Below are positions 7,539 through 17,225 of a DNA stretch of 40,446 nt, piece by piece. This DNA comes from an uncultured Bacteroides sp. (lineage in GTDB: Bacteria; Bacteroidota; Bacteroidia; Bacteroidales; Bacteroidaceae), in contig CASENS010000125.1 of assembly GCA_949289345.1 (NCBI GenBank), positions 1 through 40,446 of the forward strand, given 5' to 3'. The translations under genes and the position numbers were made by a program. Under the pieces are notes generated by a model. The model made no database searches. It saw only the letters and a program-made list of their open reading frames with translations, and was not told the DNA's origin. Positions within the stretch are counted from its first letter, which is position 1; each line of letters starts with the position of its first letter.

Positions 7539-9593
7539 TTATTTCCTTATCTGTCCATCTCCATCTATCAGCCATTTGTAAGTGGTGATTTCCTCCAGCC
7601 CCATTGGGCCACGGGCGTGCAGTTTCTGGGTGCTGATGCCTATCTCGGCCCCCATACCAAACTGGCCTCCGTCCGTAAAGGAAGTGGGTGCGTTGACGTA
7701 GACGCAAGCGGCATCAATCTCTTTTCGGAAGCGGGCGGCATGAGCGATATCTTCCGTCACGATGCATTCGCTATGACGCGAACTATACCGACGGATGTGC
7801 ATCAAGGCTTCTTCTATCCCTTCCACCGTCTTAATCGCCATTTTGTAATCCAAAAACTCTGTGCCATAACTCTCTTCCGTGGCAGGCTGCAATAACTCAG
7901 CCGGATAATTCCCCTCCAACACCTGCAAGGCCTGAGAGTCGGCATAAAGCGTGACGCGGCTTTCGGCCAATGGGGCACACAGAAGGGGTAAATCCGTCAG
8001 TCTGTCTGCATCTATCAAAAGGCAATCTAACGCATTGCATACGCTCACCCGGCGTGTCTTGGCGTTGTGGATGATAGCCGTTCCTTTGCCCGCATCTCCA
8101 TAACGGTCGAAATACGTGTGGCAGATTCCTGCTCCCGTTTCTATGACCGGCACTGTAGCTTCCTTGCGCACAAAGTCGATCAACGCACTGCTTCCGCGCG
8201 GAATGAGCAGATCCACATACTTATCCGCATGCAGCATCCCACTTGTAGCCTCACGAGTAGGAGGAAGAAGCTCAACGGTGTGTCTGTCCATACCGAACGC
8301 TTCCAGCACTCCACGGATGGCTTTCACTAAAGCCCGGTTGGAGCAATCGGCCTCATGTCCGCCTTTCAGCAGACAGGCACTTCCACTCTTCAGACACAAG
8401 GCAGATACATCGAGCGTCACGTTGGGACGGGCTTCGTAAATGATTCCGATAACCCCGAAAGCCACGCTCATCTTGCGTATATGCAAGCCGTTAGGGCGTA
8501 TGGTCTCTTTCAATATCCTCCCTAACGGGGTAGGCAATTCGGCCACGTGACGTACTCCGTCAGCCATCTCTTTCAGGCGGGATTCGGTCAGTTTCAAGCG
8601 GTCGTACTTGGGATTGTCCGGACTCATCCGTTCCAAGTCCTTCCGGTTTTCTGCCAAAATATAATCAGCTTGCTCTTCTACCGCATCGGCTATGGCATAC
8701 AGCAGACGGTTGATGTCCTCGGTAGAGAAAGCGGACAACTTGACACTTGCGTTACGCACAGCGGCAAACGTTGGCTCCCATTGTGAAGCAGGCTTCTGAA
8801 CCTCTACAAAGGATTGTGCCGGAATAAAATGCGTGCAGGGCGTGTCTTCGCGATGTGTCATCAAGTCGGCCAGGATGTCATTCCGTTTGCCGTTGGCGAT
8901 GTAGACGTGAATGCCCTGTGCCGCCACCTCACGGGCAATGCCCGCTTTGGTCTGCATCCCTCCCCTACCCAACGAAGATTTACCCGTCTGTATATATCCC
9001 GAGAGGTCATCTCCCGGCATGATTTCCCGCAAGAGGTGTGTGCCGGGTTGCGTGGGGTCTCCATCATAAAGACCGTCCACATTGCTCAAGATAACGAGCG
9101 CCTGCACCTCCATCATGGTGGCGATGCGTCCGGAAAGCTCATCATTGTCGGTAAACATCAGCTCAGTCAACGAGATGGTATCATTCTCGTTCACGATGGG
9201 GATGACCCCGTTTTCCAACATCACCGCCATGCAATTCCTCTGAATGTTGTAATGGCTTACGGAAGCAAAATTCTCCTTGACCGTCAGCACCTGACCTACG
9301 GCGATGCCATGGTCGCGGAACAATTCGAAATAACGATTGATGAGTTTGGCCTGCCCCACAGCGGAAAACAACTGCCGCTGGTCCACCTCACCGAGCGTAC
9401 GCAACGGAGTGATTTCACTCTTTCCGGAGGCCACCGCACCCGAGGATACCACGATGATTTCCATCCCCGCCTTATAGAGTCCGGCTATCTGGTCCACCAA
9501 GGCCGACATGCGGGTCACGTCCAGCGTCCCGTCCTGTCGAGTCAATACATTGCTGCCTATCTTGACGGCAATTCGTGTGAATGATTGTTTCAT
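7539..9593 (-). CDS. proBA: Fused glutamate 5-kinase / gamma-glutamyl phosphate reductase
   Basis: One uninterrupted frame of 684 codons contains two complete enzymes of proline synthesis. Residues 1-258 are a glutamate 5-kinase ([45 protein letters not shown]) without the C-terminal PUA domain. A linker of about 20 residues follows. Residues ~278-684 are gamma-glutamyl phosphate reductase, with the catalytic cysteine at about 519 ([10 protein letters not shown]) and the IYEARPNVT and GAEIGIST motifs. The architecture is that of plant and animal P5C synthetase and could channel the labile gamma-glutamyl phosphate. The two enzymes are usually separate genes in bacteria. A -7-like TATATTTG lies upstream (complement of 9613-9620), without a clear -33. 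Confidence 0.95.
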   Translation of the reverse strand: MKQSFTRIAVKIGSNVLTRQDGTLDVTRMSALVDQIAGLYKAGMEIIVVSSGAVASGKSEITPLRTLGEVDQRQLFSAVGQAKLINRYFELFRDHGIAVGQVLTVKENFASVSHYNIQRNCMAVMLENGVIPIVNENDTISLTELMFTDNDELSGRIATMMEVQALVILSNVDGLYDGDPTQPGTHLLREIMPGDDLSGYIQTGKSSLGRGGMQTKAGIAREVAAQGIHVYIANGKRNDILADLMTHREDTPCTHFIPAQSFVEVQKPASQWEPTFAAVRNASVKLSAFSTEDINRLLYAIADAVEEQADYILAENRKDLERMSPDNPKYDRLKLTESRLKEMADGVRHVAELPTPLGRILKETIRPNGLHIRKMSVAFGVIGIIYEARPNVTLDVSALCLKSGSACLLKGGHEADCSNRALVKAIRGVLEAFGMDRHTVELLPPTREATSGMLHADKYVDLLIPRGSSALIDFVRKEATVPVIETGAGICHTYFDRYGDAGKGTAIIHNAKTRRVSVCNALDCLLIDADRLTDLPLLCAPLAESRVTLYADSQALQVLEGNYPAELLQPATEESYGTEFLDYKMAIKTVEGIEEALMHIRRYSSRHSECIVTEDIAHAARFRKEIDAACVYVNAPTSFTDGGQFGMGAEIGISTQKLHARGPMGLEEITTYKWLIDGDGQIRK

Positions 9594-9829
9594 ATTATCA
9601 GTTTTATGCCGACAAATATAGCGAATATCTTCCGGAAAAGCTTAAATACGAACAAATATTATGCAGTTTTCGCATACAAGTGATACGATGCCTTTCGTAT
9701 TCACTCGGTTAATTTTATGTTTATACAGACGTAATTAAAAAATATTCCCTATATTTGCCCGCTCCAAAGTATCTCTTACCCCAAAGAGAATGAAAGGGCT
9801 GACATCATTATATTAATACTTAGTATACT

Positions 9830-10150
9830 ATGTTACTGACAACAACCTCTATGATTGAAGGCGGGAAAATTACCCGCTACTATGGCATCGTGACCGGCGA
9901 AACCATTATCGGTGCCAACGTGTTCCGCGACTTCTTCGCCAGCATCCGTGACATCGTGGGCGGGCGCAGCGGCTCGTATGAAGAAGTGCTTCGCCAAGCC
10001 AAGGAAACCGCCCTGCGCGAGATGCAGGAACAAGCGGCTGCCTTGGGTGCCAATGCGGTGATAGGCGTAGACTTGGATTATGAAACCGTGGGCGACAGCG
10101 GTTCCATGCTGATGGTAACAGCCGCAGGCACGGCGGTGAAGATAGAATGA
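9830..10150 (+). CDS. YbjQ/UPF0145 family protein
   Basis: A 106-residue protein with the family pattern: an N-terminal [20 protein letters not shown], the central [17 protein letters not shown], and [15 protein letters not shown] near the C-terminus. The family forms small oligomeric rings in structural studies and has no settled biochemical function. A TATATTTG box at 9750-9757 may be the -7 element, with a leader of about 70 nt. It precedes a lipoprotein gene by about 30 nt and they probably share a transcript. Confidence 0.9.
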   Translation: MLLTTTSMIEGGKITRYYGIVTGETIIGANVFRDFFASIRDIVGGRSGSYEEVLRQAKETALREMQEQAAALGANAVIGVDLDYETVGDSGSMLMVTAAGTAVKIE

Positions 10151-10182
10151 TGTATCATTTAACCATTAAGAATAGATTGATT

Positions 10183-10926
10183 ATGAAGAAAATCAAAATA
10201 ATCGGCACACTCCTGTGCGCCCTGTGTTTAGCCGCTTGCAGCAATGACGACGACATCGACCTCTTTCCGGAAGGGACAGCTTCTCTGCGCATGATGAACG
10301 AAGACAATGGACGTACCCTGTTAGGCAACTCCGATGTGTACATTACCAAAGACGGAAATTTCAGCAGTGACCAATATCCGCTGTTTGACATGGGGGAACG
10401 GAAAGGCATCAGCGACATCAATATGCCGGACTTCACCAACATGGCTCCCTCGGTTGCGGTAGAGCCGGGGCATGGCTACGTGGTGTGCAATGCTAATGAT
10501 GTGCTCTTTTTCTCCGATTCAAGGACATACGCCATTGCCGAGAACGCCAATGTGTATCGTATATATGTAGATACCTGGATTCGTGACCAGGAGGATAACA
10601 TCACGGGAGCCAACGTGCGCTTCCTGCTGGGCAAACCCACCGATGGCATGCCTGCATGGGACAGCACGGCGGGAACCATCTATATGGTGAGACCGACTGA
10701 CCGGATTGAACCTGTCCGCATAGACTTGCCCGAAGGAGACATTGAAGTGAAATACTTGGGGGACGACACCCAGACGTTGACGCACAGCATATCGGGTCGC
10801 ACGTTGACCATCACCAAACAGGACTTCTACATTCCAGGGAGCGACCATGCGGAATACTCGCTGCTGGTTCGCAGCGGGCATGTCTATACACGACTGACCG
10901 TCCGGGCAGAATACCGGGATGAATGA
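10183..10926 (+). CDS. Lipoprotein of unknown function (possibly DUF5036)
   Basis: I take the ATG at 10183 (247 residues) because it gives a standard signal peptide, MKKIKIIGTLLCALCLAAC, with the lipobox LAAC (Cys19); the ATG at 10147 adds 12 residues before the signal. The mature part starts with acidic SNDDDIDLFPEGTA and is probably all-beta. It resembles a Bacteroides-specific lipoprotein family I associate with DUF5036, from memory. No catalytic motif is visible. It follows the YbjQ gene directly. Confidence 0.7.
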   Translation: MKKIKIIGTLLCALCLAACSNDDDIDLFPEGTASLRMMNEDNGRTLLGNSDVYITKDGNFSSDQYPLFDMGERKGISDINMPDFTNMAPSVAVEPGHGYVVCNANDVLFFSDSRTYAIAENANVYRIYVDTWIRDQEDNITGANVRFLLGKPTDGMPAWDSTAGTIYMVRPTDRIEPVRIDLPEGDIEVKYLGDDTQTLTHSISGRTLTITKQDFYIPGSDHAEYSLLVRSGHVYTRLTVRAEYRDE

Positions 10927-11279
10927 GCCACCCGAAAGCATACACTCTTTTGCCTCAAAAGATACTACCTTTCGGGGCAAAAGACTGTTAGTTTTGGCTC
11001 AAAAGATACTATTTTTAGCGGCTTACGGATCTACTGATACACTCACAAAAGACGAAACCGGCGGAGGCTGAATATAAAGGGGTTCTTGACTTCGGAACCT
11101 TTGTCACAGGTTCGGCAGGTACCTTCCTTCTCGTCTTGAGTCTGAATTATTATTGTTCTTCTATTTCATACAAAGAAGTGAGCCAATGGTGGAGGTGTCA
11201 TTTTAGTGCCACCTATTTGTAGCACCCTCTACAGGTGATAAATTATCAGTATACTTGAACATCAAGAGAGCATTTTTCT
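10927..11279. other. Gene-free convergent region with decayed dyads
   Basis: The region lies between the convergent lipoprotein gene (+) and the ABC-F gene (-). It holds the 22-bp-period array described separately, then interleaved short dyads (GGTTC...GAACC...GGTTC at about 11079-11115; AGGTG...CACCT at about 11190-11213). No open frame is credible. Some of these hairpins may end transcription from either side. Confidence 0.5.
10954..11012. repeat. Three-copy array with 22-bp period
   Basis: The word CAAAAG begins at 10956, 10978 and 11000, an exact 22-bp step. The first and third copies share CTCAAAAGATACTA; the second reads GGCAAAAGACTGTTA. A more degenerate copy (CGAAAGCATAC) may lie at 10933. 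A second array with the same period and a related core is at 26698-26756. Confidence 0.6.
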
Positions 11280-13232
11280 TTATTCATTAGCCTTTCCCGC
11301 TTCCAGTTCCAAGCTGGTGGCCTCCCACTCATCCATCACCCTGCCCAACTGTTCCTTCAGCTTACGGTACTGCTCGTAGAGACTCATGTCCGAGGCACCT
11401 TCGGGCGTAGCCATCTTCTGCTCTACGATGGCGAGGGCGGCTTCCGTTTGACTGATTTCCGCTTCACAATCGGCCACGCGACGCTCCAACTTCTTCAGAC
11501 GTTTGTTGCGCTCCTTCTGCTCCTCATAGGAGAGGCGAGCGCCGGACAATTCCTTGGGTATATTATCCTGTGCGAAGGTAGCCGTAGACTGCAAGGTGGA
11601 TTTCTGCAATTCATTCAGATTGTCTATCCGCTTCTTTTGCAGGAAGTCGTAGATGCCGCCGAGGTGTTCCTTCACTAATCCACCGCCGAATTCGTACACT
11701 TTGGTAACCAGCCCATCGAGGAAGTCACGGTCGTGACTGACAACGATAACTGTACCTTCGAAGTTTGCAATGGCCTCCTTTAGGATGTCTTTGGAACGCA
11801 TGTCGAGGTGATTGGTCGGCTCGTCCAGGATAAGGAAATTCACCGGCTCCAACAGAAGTCTTATCATGGCCAAGCGGGTACGCTCGCCACCGCTCAACAC
11901 CTTCACCTTCTTTTCGGAGGCTTCTCCGCCGAACATAAAGGCACCCAATATATCGCGTATCTTCAGGCGAATGTCACCCACAGCCACACGATCGATGGTG
12001 TCAAACACCGTCAACTCCTCGTCCAACAACTGGGCTTGATTTTGGGCGAAGTAACCTATCTGTACATTGTGTCCTAAAGTGAGGCGGCCGGTGTAGTCAC
12101 TTATCTCGCCCATAATACACTTCACTAGCGTGGACTTACCTTCGCCGTTCTTACCTACGAAAGCGACCTTCTCGCCGCGGTTAATAGTGAGGTTCACATC
12201 ATGGAACACCACGTGGGCGTCATAAGCCTTACGCACCCCCTCACAAATGACAGGATAGTTGCCGCTGCGACTGCTGCATGTGAACTTCAAGCGTAGAGCT
12301 GAGTTGTCTTCCTCGTCCACCTCCACACGATTCAGCTTCTCCAACTGCTTGATACGACTCTGCACTTGCACAGCCTTGGTGGCCTTGTAGCGGAAGCGTT
12401 CGATGAAGGCCTCGGTATCCTCAATCTGTTTCTGTTGATTCTCATAAGCACGGAGTTGCTGCTCGCGACGTTCCTGACGCAGTTTGACAAACTCGTCATA
12501 CTTCACTTTGTAGTCGTAGATGTGTCCGCAAGAGATTTCGATGGTACGGGTAGTGACATTGTTCAAAAAGGCGCGGTCGTGGCTCACCAGTACTACAGCG
12601 TTGGCTCTCATAGCGAGAAACTGCTCCAACCACTGGATGCTTTCAATATCGAGATGGTTGGTAGGCTCGTCCAACAGAAGAACGTCGGGACGTTGCAGCA
12701 GAAGCTTGGCCAACTCGATGCGCATGCGCCATCCGCCAGAGAACTCGCTCGTGGGGCGGTTGAAGTCTGCTCGCACGAAGCCCAAACCCATTAACGTGCG
12801 CTCCAGTTCGGCTCGGTAATTGGCACCGCCCATCATCAGGAAGCGGTCGTTCTCGTGCGTAAATCGTTCGATGAGCTTCTGATAGTCTTCGCTCTCGTAG
12901 TCTGTACGGTCGGCCAGTTCTTGGTTCATGTGCTCGATGTCGGCCTGCAACTCGCGGATATGCCCGAATGCCAGTTCTGCTTCCTCCATCACCGTACGGC
13001 TGTCTACCAACTTCATCACCTGAGGCAGGTAGCCGATGGTGCAGTCGCGAGGCACGGACACGGTGCCCTCCGTAGGCTGCTGCAGCCCGGCCAATATCTT
13101 GAGCATGGTAGACTTGCCCGCTCCATTCTTTCCTACCAGGGCGATGCGGTCTTTCTTATTGATGACGTATGACACATCCTCAAACAGAGGGGTGGCGTTG
13201 AATTCTACCTTGAGTCCTTCTACTGATATCAT
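11280..13232 (-). CDS. ABC-F family ATPase
   Basis: From the ATG at 13232 (650 residues) the protein starts MISVEGLKVEFNATPLF, the normal ABC-F beginning; an in-frame ATG at 13265 would add 11 residues overlapping the gene before it. Two ATP-binding cassettes in tandem are visible: Walker A GKNGAGKST and GKNGEGKST, signatures FSGGWRMR and LSGGERTR, and two LDEPTNHLD blocks. A linker lies between them and a C-terminal coiled coil covers about 560-645. There is no membrane domain. ABC-F proteins bind the ribosome E site and adjust translation; some protect against antibiotics. The C-terminal coiled coil is closest to the Uup/YkpA-like housekeeping type. It lies 19 nt after a fimbrillin-like lipoprotein gene. 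Confidence 0.9.
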   Translation of the reverse strand: MISVEGLKVEFNATPLFEDVSYVINKKDRIALVGKNGAGKSTMLKILAGLQQPTEGTVSVPRDCTIGYLPQVMKLVDSRTVMEEAELAFGHIRELQADIEHMNQELADRTDYESEDYQKLIERFTHENDRFLMMGGANYRAELERTLMGLGFVRADFNRPTSEFSGGWRMRIELAKLLLQRPDVLLLDEPTNHLDIESIQWLEQFLAMRANAVVLVSHDRAFLNNVTTRTIEISCGHIYDYKVKYDEFVKLRQERREQQLRAYENQQKQIEDTEAFIERFRYKATKAVQVQSRIKQLEKLNRVEVDEEDNSALRLKFTCSSRSGNYPVICEGVRKAYDAHVVFHDVNLTINRGEKVAFVGKNGEGKSTLVKCIMGEISDYTGRLTLGHNVQIGYFAQNQAQLLDEELTVFDTIDRVAVGDIRLKIRDILGAFMFGGEASEKKVKVLSGGERTRLAMIRLLLEPVNFLILDEPTNHLDMRSKDILKEAIANFEGTVIVVSHDRDFLDGLVTKVYEFGGGLVKEHLGGIYDFLQKKRIDNLNELQKSTLQSTATFAQDNIPKELSGARLSYEEQKERNKRLKKLERRVADCEAEISQTEAALAIVEQKMATPEGASDMSLYEQYRKLKEQLGRVMDEWEATSLELEAGKANE

Positions 13233-13251
13233 ATCTGCTCCATCCTTTGTT

Positions 13252-15144
13252 TTATTCCATGACACACCGAATTGTCAGTCCCACGTAATAGTTCTTACCA
13301 CTGACTTTATTTTTGCCAGTAATTAGTTCATTCCTGTTGGACAACAACATGATAGCTTGATCTGACAAAGTTTGTGCCTCTTCGCCACCTATCCAATAGG
13401 CGGCGCATGATTCACGATTGAATAGAGTGGTCCTTCCGTCCTCACTTTCTGTATAAACGCCACGAGGAACAATGTTTAATCCGGTCAAGTTAAGGGCAGG
13501 ACTGATGTAATCATCGTCAGGAACTTTTTTCCATGTACCACTTTTTATAATGGAAGCATCCCGTTGAATATATTGGTTTAGCTTTTCCCAATCTTCAGTA
13601 GTCGGTATTTTCCATCCGTACGGGGCTAATTCATGAGCCATAATGGCTTCCCCTGTATAGAAATAAGAGTCGTACTTTGTTATATAACCTGCTTCTCCGC
13701 TCAATTCCTGCAGTTCGTTCAGTTCGTTCAGCGTCTGACGATAGTCAGTAGCTCTTAAATCTTCTCTCATCCAATATTGTGTGCCAATTTTCACTATCGG
13801 ATAGATTTCCAGTTTTCCTCCTCTTATGTCACGCAATGTATAGCAGCTTACGTTTACATTAGCAGGTTTGTCAGGCTTCTCCAATTCTATTTCTCCTTCT
13901 TGGTCGATGTAAAAGCACTCGATAGGTTCTGATTTTCCTTCTTCGTAAGTGAACGAATTGGTTGTCTTGTTCCATTCGATATAGCCTCCATGTATAGGCT
14001 TTTCTTCATTTTCTAACTTTAATACAATACCTTGATTAATGTTTGTTTTTTCATTCTCGACAGGGTAAACGACAATAGCTTGGGACGCCAATGAAAAATC
14101 ATCAGATAACAGATATTCCTTACAGATTTCGGCCACGGCTTTACTTTCATAATATACTCTGTACACATTGGAATTTTTAAACGACAAACTGGCTGTTCGT
14201 ATGCTTGCCAAGTCATATTCGGTATCACTTTCTGCTTCTTCCTGATATTCCCATTCTTTAATATCGGCTGTCGCGGTACTTAATGTACTGCTCGTAGCTT
14301 GAAAGGCGTTGATACTGATTTCGCAAATGGTATTGCTTTTCATGTCAATTTCCGGCATGGGACATGTATAAAGACGCCCGTTCCATTCCATTACCAAAGC
14401 CTGTTCGGAATTGATGCTTTGCGGAATAACGATAAATTCTTTTCCCTGCAGTTTCCCATTCTTCTTTTCCCATTCGCCATAGGGGGTAATGTCGACCGCA
14501 CGTTCCGGATTTTGAAACGTATCGGACGTAAAATTGTACTGGGCAATTGTTTTAAAGCCTGTTGCGATAATGTGAGGATCAGCCTCCAATATGTTGTCAA
14601 TATTTTCATCTTCCGCTGGTGATAGAATAAGATGTACTTTGGCCAGTTTATGTTCAAATTCCAATTCAATCGGTTCATCGCTCCCTTTCACTTCATTTAC
14701 TGTAGCTATCAAGAAATCAGATACAGAAAAATTGTCTTTTGTGCTTTGGTTGCTTTGTACACTTATTGGCAACAATGAGCTACCGGCTTCGATACCTTCT
14801 GTTTCAAAAGGATAATAAGCTACAATGTCCAGTGGATTGTTCCCCTCGGGATAGAAAATTTCCCTGTCGGGGATTAAGTTAGCATTCCCGTCACACGTTA
14901 AACGCAAGTTGTCAATATATCGTTCCCCACTGAGATCGGTGTTGGCAAATGTAGCAAACAGTCCGATTTCGTCTTTTGAGTCAAATGCGTTTCCTGTAAC
15001 TTTTGTACTTGACGAACTTATCTCCTTTACCGAAAAGGTCATAGGAATATTTCCGGTTTTGATGTTGTCATCAATGGAATTAATACACGAGCCTGACAAC
15101 AGTAATAATAGTCCGGCAATTAGTATAAAGAACTTATTTTTCAT
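13252..15144 (-). CDS. Fimbrillin-family lipoprotein with C-terminal FISUMP domain (copy B)
   Basis: A 630-residue exported lipoprotein (lipobox LSGSC, Cys20). The N-terminal two thirds matches fimbrillin-like/Mfa-type proteins (IPMTFSV..., DEIGLFA, IDNLRL, LDIVAYYPF, LEFEHKLAKVHL). Residues ~440-630 carry the Fibrobacter succinogenes major paralogous domain (KIGTQYWMREDLRATDY, GWKIPTTEDWEKL, YVGLTIRC), thought to act extracellularly. It is a tandem paralogue of the gene at 15151-17052, with the same order of domains and 6 nt between them. A role as surface fimbria component or adhesin is inferred from the family. Confidence 0.8.
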   Translation of the reverse strand: MKNKFFILIAGLLLLLSGSCINSIDDNIKTGNIPMTFSVKEISSSSTKVTGNAFDSKDEIGLFATFANTDLSGERYIDNLRLTCDGNANLIPDREIFYPEGNNPLDIVAYYPFETEGIEAGSSLLPISVQSNQSTKDNFSVSDFLIATVNEVKGSDEPIELEFEHKLAKVHLILSPAEDENIDNILEADPHIIATGFKTIAQYNFTSDTFQNPERAVDITPYGEWEKKNGKLQGKEFIVIPQSINSEQALVMEWNGRLYTCPMPEIDMKSNTICEISINAFQATSSTLSTATADIKEWEYQEEAESDTEYDLASIRTASLSFKNSNVYRVYYESKAVAEICKEYLLSDDFSLASQAIVVYPVENEKTNINQGIVLKLENEEKPIHGGYIEWNKTTNSFTYEEGKSEPIECFYIDQEGEIELEKPDKPANVNVSCYTLRDIRGGKLEIYPIVKIGTQYWMREDLRATDYRQTLNELNELQELSGEAGYITKYDSYFYTGEAIMAHELAPYGWKIPTTEDWEKLNQYIQRDASIIKSGTWKKVPDDDYISPALNLTGLNIVPRGVYTESEDGRTTLFNRESCAAYWIGGEEAQTLSDQAIMLLSNRNELITGKNKVSGKNYYVGLTIRCVME

Positions 15145-15150
15145 TATGCT

Positions 15151-17052
15151 TTATTCTGCAATACAACGGATAGACAATGCTTTATAATGATCTGTACTAT
15201 TTACCAAAGATGGCGAGGGAACGATTTCGTTACTTTCACCCGTAAAGAAAATCACTTCTTCAGGGATAGCTTCCCCTGTCTCGTCCAAAGCCCAGTAACC
15301 GGCTATTTTCCCTGCGCTGCTGTATTCTTCATTCAGCCAAATTCCTTGTGGATAAATGCTGAGTCCAGTGAAATTGGTTACAGAAGCAACTTCACCGTCT
15401 GCAAAAACAGACCATGTACCAGTTTTAATAGAAGAGACATCCTGGCCGATGTATTGGTTCAACTCTTCCCAATCTTGGGTTGTCGGTATTTTCCATCCGC
15501 GTGGAGCTAACTCTCCGGCTAAAACAGCTTCTCCATTATATAAAAAGACATCGGTTTCGTCCGGATGAAAGTAACCGGCTCCCAATCCGGTGTCGTCATA
15601 CAAGGTCATTGCGGTACCATCCTGATAGTAAATAGTGCGCAAATCTTCTTGCATCCAGTGTTGCTTGCCTATTTTTACGATAGGATAGTTTATCACTTCT
15701 TGGCCTCGAATGTCACGTAATTGATAATTAATGAGATTTACGTCTACGGCACTTAATGAACCGATTTCTTGGATTATATTCCCGTCTTCTCCAATGTAGA
15801 ATTTGTCCACTATATCTTTATCCCCTTTTTGATAAGTAAAGCCTTCATCATCAGTATTCCAACTGAGCTTCCCTCCACAAATAGCTTCTTCTGTATCCAA
15901 TAATTGAAGGACAGTGCCATTCTGCAAATCAATCTTTTGCGTGGCGCTGTTTATCGGATAGTGTACAAGGGCGCGAGAAGTAAGCCCGTCAGGGTCGCCA
16001 GATATAAGATATTCTTTGCAAATTTCCGCAATAGGTTTACCCTGGCGATAAATTTGGTAAATGGCAGAGGAAGAAAATGATAATGAGGATAAATGTATCA
16101 CTTTATTCGCTTGTTGGTTGTTGCTGCTTCCACCTTCAATATCATCCCATCCGGTTATGCTACCGGCTACTCCATTAAGTATTTCACTTTGCTGTTGTTC
16201 CACTTCAATGGTGATTTCGCATTGCTGTCCGATACCTATATTTATATCAGGCATCAAACAGGTGTAGATTTTTCCGTTCCATTCTAAAATAATGGACTGG
16301 TGTTGGGAATCGAGTGCTTGCGGGAGTATGATAAGTTCTTTACCTATTAGTTTCTCTGCATCTTCATTCCATGTCCCATATGGAATGATGTCTTTTTCAA
16401 CTTGCAGACTGCTGATAGTGTTGTTTTCAAAATCATAACTGGCTTCTGTCTTTATACCTGTCACAATAATGGCAGGATTGGCTGCCAATATAGAAGCAAG
16501 GTCTTCGCCTTCTCCCGGAATTAACGAAATGTTAAGTTTGGACAGTTTGTGTTCAAATTCTAAGCTGACATTTTCTTCACTACTGGTTATATTCTCTTTC
16601 TTGGCTACCAAAAAATCGCTTTGCGACAGGCTTTCTTTGGTACTTTGGTCTGCTTGGACAGAGATTGGCAAACTGGAAACCCCAGACGCCAGCCCTTCTT
16701 TCCGGTAAGGATAATAGGCAATGAAACTAAGTGGGGCATTGTCTTCCGGATAGTAAACAATTTGTTCTGGAATAAAATTTGTCCCGTTTTCTGTTTCTAA
16801 TAACAGATTATCTATGTACCGCTGCTCACTCAACGTAGTTGAAGGGAGCAAAGCAAATAATCCTATTCTATCTCCGGCTTCAAACGTTGTTTCTGTCAGT
16901 TTGGTAAGTACATGCGTCTTAAGACTGGCTGAAAAATGAATAGGGACATCACCTTGTTTAATTGTCTCCACAGTTGTTTTTGTGCATGCCGTTGCTATAA
17001 GCAGCGTACATCCTATGGCAAAATATGCCAAAAGTTTGTTATTTGTATTCAT
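15151..17052 (-). CDS. Fimbrillin-family lipoprotein with C-terminal FISUMP domain (copy A)
   Basis: A 633-residue paralogue of the adjacent gene. Signal peptide and lipobox end at Cys23 (LLIATAC). The fimbrillin-like part reads VPIHFSASLK, GDRIGLFALLP, RYIDNLLLE, LSFIAYYPYR, LEFEHKLSKLNI. The C-terminal FISUMP domain (about 445-633) has KIGKQHWMQEDLRT, RGWKIPTTQDWEELNQYI and ALSIRCIAE. It is the first gene of a three-gene operon that continues into copy B and an ABC-F ATPase, with a well-matched promoter 19 nt upstream. The two copies have drifted (many substitutions, few long gaps), so the duplication is not recent. Confidence 0.8.
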   Translation of the reverse strand: MNTNNKLLAYFAIGCTLLIATACTKTTVETIKQGDVPIHFSASLKTHVLTKLTETTFEAGDRIGLFALLPSTTLSEQRYIDNLLLETENGTNFIPEQIVYYPEDNAPLSFIAYYPYRKEGLASGVSSLPISVQADQSTKESLSQSDFLVAKKENITSSEENVSLEFEHKLSKLNISLIPGEGEDLASILAANPAIIVTGIKTEASYDFENNTISSLQVEKDIIPYGTWNEDAEKLIGKELIILPQALDSQHQSIILEWNGKIYTCLMPDINIGIGQQCEITIEVEQQQSEILNGVAGSITGWDDIEGGSSNNQQANKVIHLSSLSFSSSAIYQIYRQGKPIAEICKEYLISGDPDGLTSRALVHYPINSATQKIDLQNGTVLQLLDTEEAICGGKLSWNTDDEGFTYQKGDKDIVDKFYIGEDGNIIQEIGSLSAVDVNLINYQLRDIRGQEVINYPIVKIGKQHWMQEDLRTIYYQDGTAMTLYDDTGLGAGYFHPDETDVFLYNGEAVLAGELAPRGWKIPTTQDWEELNQYIGQDVSSIKTGTWSVFADGEVASVTNFTGLSIYPQGIWLNEEYSSAGKIAGYWALDETGEAIPEEVIFFTGESNEIVPSPSLVNSTDHYKALSIRCIAE

Positions 17053-17070
17053 AGTTTATTTATTTTGCGG

Positions 17071-17101
17071 CAAATGTATACAAATTTTTCATGTTAACAA
17101 A
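17071..17101 (-). promoter_or_regulatory. Promoter of the fimbrillin-like operon
   Basis: On the minus strand TTTG (17098-17101), exactly 19 nt, then TACATTTG (17071-17078): a full match to the Bacteroides consensus, 18 nt upstream of the ATG at 17052. The flanking region is very AT-rich. Confidence 0.75.
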
Positions 17102-17163
17102 TAGAAAATAGAAAAAAATTAATAGCTATTTGCAATTCTCTCTCATCGCATTTTCTTTTATAG

Positions 17164-17212
17164 AAATCCGCCTGTTCCATATGAACAAATTTCATATTAA
17201 ACAGGCGGATTT
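17164..17212 (-). terminator. Long hairpin after the DPP IV-like gene
   Basis: A 13-bp stem AAATCCGCCTGTT / AACAGGCGGATTT (17164-17176 and 17200-17212) is topped by a second 7-bp stem ATATGAA / TTCATAT (17180-17186, 17191-17197). It starts 14 nt after the stop codon of the peptidase gene. There is no long T-tract on the minus side, so it may stabilise the 3' end as much as terminate. Confidence 0.7.
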
Positions 17213-17225
17213 ATGTATTGCTTCA

